Counted from the stretch's first letter, positions 42,717-51,355 are shown. The stretch is DNA of 64,000 nt from Tardiphaga alba (GCF_018279705.1 NZ_CP036498.1:4667001-4731000), one strand, 5' to 3'. A program made the numbers and translations. The notes: generated by a model not told the origin, from the sequence alone.

Positions 42717-44080
42717 GCATGATCTTCAATCCACGCCGTCTCGGCATTGCCGCCGCCACCGCCTTGTCACTCGTCGCGCTGACGGTGACGCCCACTTTCG
42801 CCGCCGCCAAGGTGCAGCGGCTGGTGACGCCCGGCGGCATCGAAGCCTGGTTCGTGCAGGACGCCACCGTTCCCCTGATCGCCATGGAATATGCGTTCGG
42901 CGGCGGTGCCGCACAGGACCCGAAGGACAAGTCGGGCACAGCCAATATGGTGGCCAGCCTGATGGACGAAGGCGCCGGCGACCTCGACTCCGCCACCTTC
43001 CGCGACCGCATGGAGCGCCGCGCGATCGAACTCAGCTTCAATGCCCAGCGCGACTATCTGCGCGGGTCATTGCGGATGCTGAAGGAGCACAGCGGCGAAG
43101 CATTCGAACTCGCCCGTCTCGCACTGTCGTCGCCGCGCTTCGACGCGCCGGATGTGGAGCGCATCCGCGGCCAGATCCTGTCCGGATTGCGCCGCGAGAC
43201 CTCAAACCCGAATTCGCTGGCGACCCGTAAATTCCTCGAAGTCGCGTTCGGCGATCATCCCTATAGCCGGCCGTCCAATGGCAGCATTGTGGATGTGCCC
43301 AACATCACGGTCGACGACATCAAGGCCTACAAGCAACGCATCGTCGCCAGGGACACGCTGCGGATTGCCGTCGTCGGCGACATCGCGCCTGACGCATTGG
43401 CCAAGCTGCTGGACAAGACCTTCGGTGGCCTGCCCGCCAAGGCGGGCCTCACCCCCGTCCCGAATGTCGTCGTGACCAAACCGCCGCAGAAGGCCTCGGT
43501 GACGCTGGACGTCCCGCAGACCGTGATCACCTTCGGCAGCCCCGGCATCAAGCGCGACGATCCAAACTTCATGGCCGCCTATATCGTCAATCACATCCTC
43601 GGTGGCGGCACGCTGTCATCGCGCCTGTATCACGAGGTGCGCGAGAAGCGCGGCCTCGCTTACTCGGTATCGAGCTCTTTGATCTGGATGGAGCATTCCG
43701 GACTCTGGATCGGCAACACCGCCACGCGCGCGGACCGCGCCACCGAGACGGCGGACACCGTGGCCAGCGAGGTCAAGCGACTCGCCGACCAGGGTCCGAC
43801 GCAGCAGGAGCTGGATGAGGCCAAGTCCTATCTCAAAGGCTCGCAAATGCTGGCGCTCGACACATCGTCGAAACTGGCAAGCGCATTGCTGCAATACCAG
43901 CTCGACAAACTGCCGATCGACTATATCGAGAAGCGCAATGCCATCGTCGATGCGGTGACGCTGGATCAGGCAAAGGCGGCGGCCAAGAAGCTTTGGGCCG
44001 ATGGCCTGCTCACCGTCGTGGTCGGCCGCGCTCCCCAGGCGGCCGCCGCACCGGTGGCACCCGCGCCCAAAGCGAACTAA
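42713..44080 (+). CDS. M16 family peptidase-like protein (non-catalytic partner)
   Basis: A 455-residue M16 homologue with a signal peptide (ALSLVALTVTPTFAAA). The zinc motif is absent: the corresponding place reads SGTANMVASLMDEG. The C-terminal substrate-binding Arg-Tyr pair is kept in SSRLYHEVREKRGLAYSV. In characterised two-subunit M16 proteases (mitochondrial MPP, bacterial HpbABSc type) one subunit carries zinc and the other the Arg/Tyr pair, so this is likely the partner of the preceding gene. It starts at GTG 42713, overlapping its stop. Confidence 0.93.
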   Translation: MSMIFNPRRLGIAAATALSLVALTVTPTFAAAKVQRLVTPGGIEAWFVQDATVPLIAMEYAFGGGAAQDPKDKSGTANMVASLMDEGAGDLDSATFRDRMERRAIELSFNAQRDYLRGSLRMLKEHSGEAFELARLALSSPRFDAPDVERIRGQILSGLRRETSNPNSLATRKFLEVAFGDHPYSRPSNGSIVDVPNITVDDIKAYKQRIVARDTLRIAVVGDIAPDALAKLLDKTFGGLPAKAGLTPVPNVVVTKPPQKASVTLDVPQTVITFGSPGIKRDDPNFMAAYIVNHILGGGTLSSRLYHEVREKRGLAYSVSSSLIWMEHSGLWIGNTATRADRATETADTVASEVKRLADQGPTQQELDEAKSYLKGSQMLALDTSSKLASALLQYQLDKLPIDYIEKRNAIVDAVTLDQAKAAAKKLWADGLLTVVVGRAPQAAAAPVAPAPKAN

Positions 44081-44140
44081 CCGCGCTGCGCCGGCAGCCC
44101 GAACTATGATAAGCATGGCAGCCTTCTCACCGAGTCTGCC

Positions 44141-44557
44141 ATGCTCCGCATCACCCGTTCCATCGCCATCGAGGAAGACGATATCGAGATCGTCTATGTC
44201 CGCGCGTCCGGGCCGGGCGGGCAGAATGTCAACAAGGTCTCCACCGCCGCGCAATTGCGCTTCGACAGCAAGAAGTTGGTGATCCCCGAGGACATGGAAA
44301 TCCGGCTGCGCACCCTCGCCGGCCAGCGCATGACCAAGGACGGCGTGATCGTCATGCACGCCCAGCGCTTCCGCACCCAGGAGCGCAACAAGGCCGACGC
44401 CATCGAGCGACTGGTGGAGCTGATCAAGGAAGCCGCCTATCGCGAACCGCCGCGACGGCCCACCAAGCCGACCCTCGGCTCCAAGAAGCGTCGCCTCGAA
44501 GGCAAGAAACGCCGCAGTGACGTCAAGGCCGGCCGCAGCGGCCGCTTCACCGATTAA
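44141..44557 (+). CDS. arfB: Alternative ribosome-rescue hydrolase ArfB
   Basis: A 138-residue class-I release-factor homologue without codon-recognition domains. The catalytic GGQ is at 26-28 in ASGPGGQNVNK, and the C-terminal tail is strongly basic (KKRRLEGKKRRSDVKAGRSG), as required to enter the empty mRNA channel of stalled ribosomes. ArfB hydrolyses peptidyl-tRNA on non-stop complexes. It follows the M16 pair by 60 bp. Confidence 0.95.
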   Translation: MLRITRSIAIEEDDIEIVYVRASGPGGQNVNKVSTAAQLRFDSKKLVIPEDMEIRLRTLAGQRMTKDGVIVMHAQRFRTQERNKADAIERLVELIKEAAYREPPRRPTKPTLGSKKRRLEGKKRRSDVKAGRSGRFTD

Positions 44558-44560
44558 GGG

Positions 44561-44685
44561 CCGTCATTGCGAGGAGCCCTTGCGACGAAGCAATCCAGTC
44601 TTTGCTTCGGGCTCTCTGGATTGCTTCCACCTTCGCTCTTCGAGCTTCGGCGGACACGTCATCGCTTCGCTCCTCGCAATGACGG
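44561..44685. repeat. Type B palindromic repeat (CCGTCATTGCGAGGAGC)
   Basis: Perfect 17-bp terminal inverted repeats, CCGTCATTGCGAGGAGC and GCTCCTCGCAATGACGG, with an inner pair GCAATCCAG / CTGGATTGC. The element is 125 bp long between arfB and the VOC gene. This form is widespread in Rhizobiales genomes. Confidence 0.85.
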
Positions 44686-44723
44686 TGGTAATGCTTCCGT
44701 CATCACGATTGAGGACCCTTTCC

Positions 44724-45119
44724 ATGGCCAAACCCGTTCACTCCATGATCCGCGTGCTCGACGAAGCGCGTTCGCTCGATTTCTACAAGCGCGCCTTCGG
44801 CCTGGAAATCGCGGAGCGGCTGGCCTTCGATGATTTCACGCTGATCTATCTGCGCCATCCTTCCTCACCTTTCGAGCTGGAGCTGACCGTGAATAAAGGC
44901 CGTACCGAGCCTTATGCGCTGGGCGACGGTTACGGCCATCTCGCCGTGGTGGTGGATGATCTCGCGGCGGAACATGCGCGGTTCGAGCAGGAGAAACTGG
45001 CGCCCGGCCCGCTGCGCGAGCTGAAGCATGACGGCAAGCCGCTGGCAGGCTTCTTTTTCGCCACCGACCCCGACGGCTACAAGATCGAAGTCATCGCGAA
45101 GAGCGGCCGCTTCGCTTAA
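44724..45119 (+). CDS. VOC family protein, glyoxalase I-like
   Basis: A 131-residue vicinal-oxygen-chelate protein of glyoxalase I type. The four metal ligands are in the expected places: His6 (PVHSM), Glu in FELELT, His in YGHLAVVV and Glu in KIEVIAK. RVLDEARSLDFYKRAFGLEI is the usual opening. Lactoylglutathione lyase (methylglyoxal detoxification) is the likely activity. I chose the ATG at 44724; the frame upstream runs through a repeat. Confidence 0.88.
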   Translation: MAKPVHSMIRVLDEARSLDFYKRAFGLEIAERLAFDDFTLIYLRHPSSPFELELTVNKGRTEPYALGDGYGHLAVVVDDLAAEHARFEQEKLAPGPLRELKHDGKPLAGFFFATDPDGYKIEVIAKSGRFA

Positions 45120-45224
45120 ACCGGGGAAAACGGGCCTGCGCGGGGACATCGGGTGCTGGGGGCCATAGAATGGCGCCTCAGGTTCCCTACATATCCCCGA
45201 TCCATTCACCGTGCGCCGAGATCC

Positions 45225-47045
45225 ATGCCTGTTCGCCAGCTGCCAGAAACCATCGTCAACCGCATCGCCGCCGGCGAGGTGGTCGAGCGGCCGGCCAGCG
45301 TGGTGAAGGAGCTGGTGGAGAATGCCATCGATGCCGGCGCCAGCCGGATCGAGATCTTCACCGATGGCGGCGGCCGGCGGAAAATCGCCATCACCGATGA
45401 CGGCCACGGCATGACGCATGCTGATCTCGGCCTCGCGGTGGAGCGCCATGCCACCTCCAAGCTCGACGACGAGGATCTGCTGGCGATCCGCACCCTCGGC
45501 TTTCGCGGCGAAGCCTTGCCCTCCATCGGTTCGGTGGCGCGGCTCGGCATCACCACGCGCCATGCCAGCGAGCCGCATGCCTGGTCGCTCACGGTGGATG
45601 CAGGCGCGAAAGAGCCCATCATGCCGGCAGCGCTCGGCCACGGCACCCGGATCGAAGTCGCTGATCTCTTTTATGCGACGCCGGCGCGGCTGAAATTTCT
45701 CAAGACGGATCGCACCGAAGCAGAAGCAATCCGCGAAGTGGTGCGCCGCCTCGCGATGGCGCGGCCGGATGTGGCCTTCACGCTGTCCGGCGAAGAACGC
45801 GCGCCGATCACCTGGGCTGCCGCTTTGCCCGGCGCCCCCGGCCAGCTCACACGGCTCGGTGATATTCTCGGCGCGGATTTCCGCGCCAGTGCGATTGCGG
45901 TCCGCAGCGATCGCGAAGGTGTCGTAGTCGAGGGCTTCGCGGCCTCGCCGTCGCTCACCAAGGCGAATGCGCTCGGGCAATATCTGTTCGTCAATGGCCG
46001 CCCCGTGCGCGACAAGCTGATCGTCGGCGCCGTGCGCGCGGCCTATTCCGATTATCTGCCGCGCGACCGCCATCCGGTGCTGGCGCTGTTCGTGACGCTC
46101 GACCCGCAAGAGGTCGATGCGAACGTCCATCCCGCCAAGACCGAAGTGCGCTTCCGCAATGCCGGCCTCGTGCGCGCATTGATCGTGCATGCGCTGAAGG
46201 AAGGCCTCGCGCGCGAAGGCAAGCGCACGGCGGCGAACAATGATGCGGGCGCAGTGCTGTCCTCGTTCCGGCCGAACAGCGCACCAAGCTTCACGCCGCG
46301 CAACGCCAATTGGGACTGGCAGCGTTCGCCGTCCTACCCGGTGTCACCTGCGCCTGCTTTCGATGGCGCCACAGCTTTCGCCGAGCCACCGCAAACGGCC
46401 TTCGATGTCGGCACGCCCACCGCCGATGTGCGTTTCGAGGAAGCGCCGCAAGTCGATCTCGTCGATCGTCCGCTCGGCGCCGCGCGCGCGCAGGTGCATG
46501 AGAATTACATCATCGCGCAGACCCGCGATGGCATGATCGTGGTCGATCAGCACGCCGCCCATGAACGCATCGTCTATGAGAAGCTGAAGGCCTCGCTGGC
46601 CAAGAACGGCGTGCAGCGGCAGATCCTGCTGATCCCCGATATCGTCGAAATGGACGAAGCCACCGTCGAGAAGCTGGTGGAGCGCGCCGAGGAGCTGGCG
46701 AGCTACGGCCTCGCCATCGACAGTTTCGGCCCCGGTGCCATCGCCGTGCGCGAGACGCCGTCCCTGCTCGGCAAGACCAATGCGGCGTCGCTGCTGCGCG
46801 ATCTCGCCGAACACATGGCCGAATGGGACGAAGCACTGCCGCTGGAGCGACGGTTGATGCATGTGGCCGCCACCATGGCCTGCCATGGTTCAATCCGCTC
46901 CGGCCGACGGTTGCGGCCGGAAGAGATGAACGCGCTGCTGCGCGAGATGGAAGAGACACCGAATTCCGGCCAGTGCAATCACGGCCGCCCGACTTATGTG
47001 GAGCTCAAGCTCAACGATATCGAGAAGCTGTTCGGGAGACGCTAA
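45225..47045 (+). CDS. mutL: DNA mismatch repair protein MutL
   Basis: MutL links MutS recognition of mismatches to strand excision. The 606-residue protein has the GHKL ATPase motifs: VVKELVENAIDAGA, DDGHGM, ATSKL and TLGFRGEALPSI, then GQYLFVNGRPVRD and VDANVHPAKTEVRF. After a Pro/Ala/Ser linker the C-terminal dimerisation domain includes DQHAAHERIVYE and ACHGSIRSGRRL. The DQHAAHERIxYE motif is that of endonuclease-type MutL (DQHAx2Ex4E), as expected in a bacterium lacking MutH. The ATG at 45225 begins MPVRQLPETIVNRIAAGEV. Confidence 0.97.
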   Translation: MPVRQLPETIVNRIAAGEVVERPASVVKELVENAIDAGASRIEIFTDGGGRRKIAITDDGHGMTHADLGLAVERHATSKLDDEDLLAIRTLGFRGEALPSIGSVARLGITTRHASEPHAWSLTVDAGAKEPIMPAALGHGTRIEVADLFYATPARLKFLKTDRTEAEAIREVVRRLAMARPDVAFTLSGEERAPITWAAALPGAPGQLTRLGDILGADFRASAIAVRSDREGVVVEGFAASPSLTKANALGQYLFVNGRPVRDKLIVGAVRAAYSDYLPRDRHPVLALFVTLDPQEVDANVHPAKTEVRFRNAGLVRALIVHALKEGLAREGKRTAANNDAGAVLSSFRPNSAPSFTPRNANWDWQRSPSYPVSPAPAFDGATAFAEPPQTAFDVGTPTADVRFEEAPQVDLVDRPLGAARAQVHENYIIAQTRDGMIVVDQHAAHERIVYEKLKASLAKNGVQRQILLIPDIVEMDEATVEKLVERAEELASYGLAIDSFGPGAIAVRETPSLLGKTNAASLLRDLAEHMAEWDEALPLERRLMHVAATMACHGSIRSGRRLRPEEMNALLREMEETPNSGQCNHGRPTYVELKLNDIEKLFGRR

Positions 47046-47049
47046 CCTT

Positions 47050-47228
47050 CTCCCTCCCCGGAGCGTAGCGACTGGGGAGGGTGGATCAAAGCGAGCGTTC
47101 AGCGAGCTTTGAGACGGGTGGGGTGCTTCCACAAAACTCCGACGTCACGTGGGGCAGCCCCACCCGACCTTCGCTACGCTCAGGCCACCCTCCCCGCGGC
47201 GCGCGGCTTCGCCGCGCTTGGGGAGGGA
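47050..47228. repeat. Type E palindromic repeat, copy 2
   Basis: TCTCCCTCCCCGGAGC...ACTGGGGAGGGTGGA, then GACGGGTGGGGT...GACGTCACGTGGGGCAGCCCCACCC, then CCACCCTCCCCGCGG...CTTGGGGAGGGAAAG. Same parts and order as at 33300-33470. It separates mutL from the convergent VOC gene. Confidence 0.78.
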
Positions 47229-47237
47229 AAGACGACC

Positions 47238-47624
47238 TCACGTATATTTCGGATCGCGTTCCAGGATTTCGATCGAGACGCCCTGCGGCGCGCGGATAAA
47301 GGCGATGCGCAGGCCCGGCTTCAGCGTATGCGGCTCCTTGGTGAATTCGACGCCGCGTGCCTTGAGATCCGCGGCGACAGCATCGATGTCCTTCACCTTC
47401 AGACCGAAATGATCGAGGCCGAGATGCGGCTGCACCGGCGACGGACCCACCCCCATCTCCGGCGTCACCGGCGCAAGGAAGATCATGGCGCCGCCGAGCC
47501 TGATATCGACACGGCCGGGGGCGCGCACGATTTCAGCATCGAGCTTGTCGGCGAACCACTGAGCGGTGGCTTCGACATCCGGCGTGCGGATATGGACGTG
47601 ATCCCAGGTGCAGGCGAGCGTCAT
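47238..47624 (-). CDS. VOC family protein
   Basis: A 128-residue vicinal-oxygen-chelate protein: WDHVHIRTPDVEATAQWFADKLDAEI at the start, GLDHFGLKVKDIDAVAADL in the middle and the closing strand GVSIEILERDP. The metal-ligand positions (His in DHVHI, His in LDHFG, Glu in SIEIL) are present. It is not close to the VOC protein at 44.7 kb. Substrate unknown. GGGAGA precedes the ATG. rsmD ends 13 bp upstream on the same strand. Confidence 0.87.
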   Translation of the reverse strand: MTLACTWDHVHIRTPDVEATAQWFADKLDAEIVRAPGRVDIRLGGAMIFLAPVTPEMGVGPSPVQPHLGLDHFGLKVKDIDAVAADLKARGVEFTKEPHTLKPGLRIAFIRAPQGVSIEILERDPKYT

Positions 47625-47637
47625 GGGGGTCTCCCGT

Positions 47638-48195
47638 TTATTTTGTGAATCTCAGAAACGTGAATTCCGTATCGTCATAGGCGCGGCGTTCGAGTTCTTC
47701 ATAGCCCTCAGGTGCCACGAATTCGGCATCCTTCGCCTCTTCCACGACGATCAGCGCGTCAGGCACCAGCCAGCCGCCATCGCGTAAGGCTTTGAGCGAC
47801 TTCTCTGCGAGCTTCTGCCGATAGGGCGGATCGATGAACACCAGCGCGAATGGCTCGACTGGATGCGCCGGGCCGGGATCGCTGGCATCGCGGCGATAGA
47901 CTTTTGTCACGCCGCCGAGGCCGAGACTTTCGACGTTGTCGCGCAACAGCGCACGCGCTTCCGAGCCATTGTCGACGAACAGCGTGAACTTGGCGCCGCG
48001 CGACACCGCCTCGATACCGAGTGCGCCGGTGCCGGCATAGAGATCGAGCACCCGCGCATCGAGCATCGGGTTCTCATAGGCATGCATCAGGATGTTGAAC
48101 AGCGACTCACGCAGGCGATCCTGCGTCGGACGGATCGCTTGCGTCGAGGGGCCAGCAATGTTGCGGCCACGGAGACGGCCACCGATTACGCGCAT
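47638..48195 (-). CDS. rsmD: 16S rRNA (guanine(966)-N2)-methyltransferase RsmD
   Basis: RsmD methylates G966 of 16S rRNA in the assembled 30S subunit. The 185-residue protein begins MRVIGGRLRGRNI, has RPTQDRLRESLFNIL, the SAM motif VLDLYAGTGALGIEAVSRGA and the catalytic FIDPPYRQ. I chose the ATG at 48195; an open frame extending to 48318 runs into a repeat element. The rRNA pseudouridine synthase gene lies upstream across that repeat, a common pairing. Confidence 0.95.
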   Translation of the reverse strand: MRVIGGRLRGRNIAGPSTQAIRPTQDRLRESLFNILMHAYENPMLDARVLDLYAGTGALGIEAVSRGAKFTLFVDNGSEARALLRDNVESLGLGGVTKVYRRDASDPGPAHPVEPFALVFIDPPYRQKLAEKSLKALRDGGWLVPDALIVVEEAKDAEFVAPEGYEELERRAYDDTEFTFLRFTK

Positions 48196-48227
48196 CGGAA
48201 GGCTCTCTTGAGACGTGCACGGACGGC

Positions 48228-48334
48228 GTGCTCCCCTCCCCCTTGTGGGGAGGGCCGGGGTGGGGGTACCCCGAACTCCGGCCTGCGTGTGTGGCCCCCC
48301 ATCCCGGCCCTCCCCCACAAGGGGGAGGGAGCAC
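48228..48334. repeat. Type E-like palindromic repeat, copy 3
   Basis: A 107-bp near-perfect inverted repeat: GTGCTCCCCTCCCCCTTGTG...GGGAGGGCCGGGGTGGGG and its complement CCCATCCCGGCCCTCCC...CACAAGGGGGAGGGAGCAC. Compared with copies 1 and 2 it is shorter and more symmetric. It separates rsmD and the pseudouridine synthase gene. Confidence 0.82.
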
Positions 48335-48357
48335 TACTGCCGTCGCATTAGACACCA

Positions 48358-50472
48358 TTACTCATCCCGCGGCTTGAGATCGCGCTTGCCTTTGTAGCCG
48401 CGCTTCGGCGGCTTCTTCGGACCGCCGAACATGGCATCGGCTTCCTTGCGCGCACGCGTTTCTTCCGAGCCCGAGCGCTGCACCACGACGCGGCGGCCCT
48501 TGCGGTCCTCCACCGTCGAACGCTTCATCACCGGCTTCTTCACGATCACCGGATCGAGCGAGGTGTCGCCCTTGCTCGGCAGCTGGCGGCCGAAATCGGC
48601 GCCGGCGGCCTCCGCAATCTTTTCGCCGAGCTGCTCGCGCAGCACGCGGGTCTTCACTTCATCGACTTCGCCCTCTTCCAGCTCGCCGAGCTGGAACGGG
48701 CCATAGGAGATGCGGATCAGGCGGTTCACTTCGAGGCCGAGATGCGCGCAGACGTTACGGACTTCGCGGTTCTTGCCTTCGCGGATCGCAAACACCAGCC
48801 ACACATTAGCACCCTGGTCACGCTCCAGCGTCGCATCGATGGCGCCATACTTCACGCCATCCACCTCGACGCCGTTCTTGAGCTCGTCGAGCTGCGCCTG
48901 GGTGACATTGCCATGGGCACGGACGCGGTAACGACGCAGCCAGCCGGTGTCCGGTAGTTCCAGCGTGCGCGCGAGACCACCATCATTGGTGAGCAGCAGC
49001 AGGCCTTCGGTGTTGAAATCGAGACGGCCGATGGAGATCAGACGCGGCAGGTCTTCCGGCAGATGATCGAACACCGTCGGACGACCTTCCGGATCGGCAT
49101 GGGTCGTCATCAACCCGCGCGGCTTGTGATACATGAACAGCCGCGTGCGCTCGCGCTCCGGCAACGGCTTGCCGTCCACGGTGATCACGTCATTGGCGGT
49201 GACATCGAGCGCCGGCGAATTGATCTTGCGGCCATTCACCGAGACGCGGCCCTGGGTCACCCATTCTTCGGCATCGCGGCGCGAGCACAGGCCGGCGCGG
49301 GCAACGACCTTGGCGATGCGCTCGGCGCCCTTTTTCTCGGCGGGCTTGCGCGGCGCCTTCTTGGCATCGGGATCGCGCGGACGATATTCGCCGCGGCCAC
49401 CGAAAGCCGGACGCTGGCGGAAGATCTGGCTGTCGTCCTCGTTGTCGCGGCGCGGACGTTCGTCACGATCGCTGTCGCGCCCACGACGCGGCTGCTCGTG
49501 CCAGTCCGCGCGACCGCGAGGCTCACGCGACCGCTCGAATTGCGGACGGTCCTCACGCGAGCGTTCGAAACGCGGACGCTCGCCATCACCGCGCTCGGGG
49601 CGATCGTCCCGCGAGCGTTCGAAGCGCGGTTTGTCGAATTTCGGCTTGTCGAATTTCGGCCGATCGAATTTGCGCTCGCCATCGCGCGGCGCACGGGCCG
49701 GACGGCTGCCGCGATCATCGCTGCGCTCGCGGCTCTGCCACGGCTTCTCGTCGCTGCGATCGGGACCGCGTTCGAAATCGCGATCGCCACGACCGCCAAA
49801 GCTCTTGCGCGGGCCGCCGCGATCCGGCGCACCACGCGAAAACTTCTTCTCGCCGAAGGGCCGATCGCCACGCGGACGATCACCGTCACGCGACGGGCGC
49901 GCGCCATATGGGCGATCACCCTGCGGACGGTCACCGCGCGGGGCGTAAGGACGCTTCTCGCCACCACCATCGCGCGGTTTGCGGTCGCCGAACGGGCGAT
50001 CACCACGCGGGCGATCGCCATCACGCGACGGGCGCGCGCTGAACGGACGGTCGCCATCACGCGGCTTGCGATCACCGAACTTCTTGTCAGAGAAACGACC
50101 GGCCGGCCGCGCATCGTCACGATCCCTGCGCGGCGGACGATCACCAAAATCCTTGCGCGGGCCACGCGACGGACGATCGCCATCGCTGCGCGCCGGGCGC
50201 TCATCGCGGTTGAAACGCGGACGCGGCGCATCGCCATAATCGCGGCGCGGCGCGCGGTCACCGCCGTCGCGCTTGCCGGCGTAGGGGCGCTTCTCGCCAT
50301 CGCCGTCACGCGGCGGGCGCGGCGTGTAGCTGCCATCGCGCTTGGCGAACTTCTTCTCCGGGCCGCGGGCGGCACCGGAACGGCCGCCTTTGCTCGGCCC
50401 CTTAGCCGGACCTCTGCCGCCGGGCGGCCGGCCGCGCGAGGGGCCGTTGTTTTTATCGTTATCGCGGGGCAT
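48358..50472 (-). CDS. rRNA pseudouridine synthase (RluB/RsuA family) with 383-residue Arg/Gly/Asp-rich N-terminal extension
   Basis: A 704-residue protein in three parts. Residues 1-383 are low-complexity, built of Arg-Asp, Gly-Asp-Arg-Pro and Ser-Arg motifs (RPSRDGDRPRGDRPFG recurs), with few hydrophobic residues. From 384 comes an S4 RNA-binding domain (ERIAKVVARAGLCSRRDAEE), then the RsuA/RluB catalytic domain with GRLDFNTEGLLLLTNDG, catalytic Asp485. A basic tail ends KGKRDLKPRDE. RluB-type enzymes modify U2605 of 23S rRNA. The extension likely acts in RNA binding or condensate formation. Divergent from tadA; rsmD follows. Confidence 0.93.
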   Translation of the reverse strand: MPRDNDKNNGPSRGRPPGGRGPAKGPSKGGRSGAARGPEKKFAKRDGSYTPRPPRDGDGEKRPYAGKRDGGDRAPRRDYGDAPRPRFNRDERPARSDGDRPSRGPRKDFGDRPPRRDRDDARPAGRFSDKKFGDRKPRDGDRPFSARPSRDGDRPRGDRPFGDRKPRDGGGEKRPYAPRGDRPQGDRPYGARPSRDGDRPRGDRPFGEKKFSRGAPDRGGPRKSFGGRGDRDFERGPDRSDEKPWQSRERSDDRGSRPARAPRDGERKFDRPKFDKPKFDKPRFERSRDDRPERGDGERPRFERSREDRPQFERSREPRGRADWHEQPRRGRDSDRDERPRRDNEDDSQIFRQRPAFGGRGEYRPRDPDAKKAPRKPAEKKGAERIAKVVARAGLCSRRDAEEWVTQGRVSVNGRKINSPALDVTANDVITVDGKPLPERERTRLFMYHKPRGLMTTHADPEGRPTVFDHLPEDLPRLISIGRLDFNTEGLLLLTNDGGLARTLELPDTGWLRRYRVRAHGNVTQAQLDELKNGVEVDGVKYGAIDATLERDQGANVWLVFAIREGKNREVRNVCAHLGLEVNRLIRISYGPFQLGELEEGEVDEVKTRVLREQLGEKIAEAAGADFGRQLPSKGDTSLDPVIVKKPVMKRSTVEDRKGRRVVVQRSGSEETRARKEADAMFGGPKKPPKRGYKGKRDLKPRDE

Positions 50473-50612
50473 GAAAGGTCTCGCTGCAGCGGAAGCTGAA
50501 TTGGGTTGAGCGCGGAGACATCGCGGGGCGCCATCACGGCGCGTCCGATCGAAGCAGGAACCGCTTTGCTGAAGGCCACTCCGTAGCAGAGTTTTGCGCA
50601 GGAAACGAGCTT

Positions 50613-51059
50613 TTGACCGCCCCTTCTTTCATGGATTTGGCTCTGAAAGCCGCCGAAGCCGCTGGTGAAGCGGGCGAAGTCCCGATCGGCTGCGTGATCG
50701 TGCGGGATGGCGAGGTGATCGCCAGCGCCGGCAACCGCACCTTGACCGACAAGGACCCCACTGCGCATGCCGAAGTCCTGGCTATCCGCCAGGCGGCCGA
50801 GCGGATAGGCAGCGAGCGGCTGGTGGATTGCGATCTCTATGTCACGCTGGAGCCCTGCACTATGTGTGCCGGGGCGATCTCGTTCGCCCGCATCCGCCGG
50901 CTGTATTATGGCGCAGCCGATCCCAAGGGCGGTGGCGTCGATTCCGGCGTCCGCTTCTTTGCCTCGCCGACCTGCCACCACGCGCCGGAAGTCTATTCCG
51001 CCGTGGGCGAAATCGAATCGGCGACACTTTTACGAGAATTTTTCCGGGTCCGGCGCTGA
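50613..51059 (+). CDS. tadA: tRNA adenosine(34) deaminase TadA
   Basis: TadA converts A34 to inosine in tRNA-Arg(ACG). The 148-residue deaminase has the zinc site TAHAEV (His52, catalytic Glu54) and PCTMC (Cys82, Cys85), plus GCVIVRDGEVI and RIRRLYYGAADPKGG. I chose the TTG at 50613 because AGGAAA lies 7 nt upstream; the first ATG, at 50631, lacks a good site and would remove six residues. Its 3' end overlaps the tail of the convergent DUF6894 gene by 30 bp. Confidence 0.94.
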   Translation: MTAPSFMDLALKAAEAAGEAGEVPIGCVIVRDGEVIASAGNRTLTDKDPTAHAEVLAIRQAAERIGSERLVDCDLYVTLEPCTMCAGAISFARIRRLYYGAADPKGGGVDSGVRFFASPTCHHAPEVYSAVGEIESATLLREFFRVRR

Positions 51060-51284
51060 TGTGCGCTTCATTCGCGTGATCACGGGCACGCGGGTCACCT
51101 CGTGGCCATTCTCATGGACGACGCAGATATGCCGCGCATGTTCACGGTTGGCCGGTGGCTGCGCGGAAATTTCGTCAGCAATTGCATAGGCTTCTGCAAT
51201 CGCTTCGGCATCGTTGTCGAGATCGCGACCGCGGTGGTCGCGCTCGGTCATTCCGTTCTTCAGGTCAAAATAGTAATGCGCCAT
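51030..51284 (-). CDS. DUF6894 family small protein
   Basis: An 84-residue protein with the opening MAHYYFDLKNGMTERDHRGRDLDNDAEAIAEA, which is the DUF6894 pattern: a short strand pair followed by a helix with conserved Asp and Ala. A strand RHICVVHENGHEVTRVPV follows. Such proteins are abundant in Rhizobiales with no known function. I chose the ATG at 51284, preceded by GGAGAGG. It converges with tadA. Confidence 0.8.
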   Translation of the reverse strand: MAHYYFDLKNGMTERDHRGRDLDNDAEAIAEAYAIADEISAQPPANREHARHICVVHENGHEVTRVPVITRMKRTSAPDPEKFS

Positions 51285-51355
51285 GAGGAACCTCTCCGGG
51301 CCCCCAACGCACATCACAACCTTTGGTTCCGAACAGAAGAGCCTCCGGTTACCTT

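Noticed and set aside
49063..50499. A 478-codon open frame on the + strand opposite the pseudouridine synthase tail
   Set aside because: It arises from the repeated GC-rich codons of the Arg/Gly/Asp tail; its translation is Arg/Ala/Thr repeats without any family pattern.
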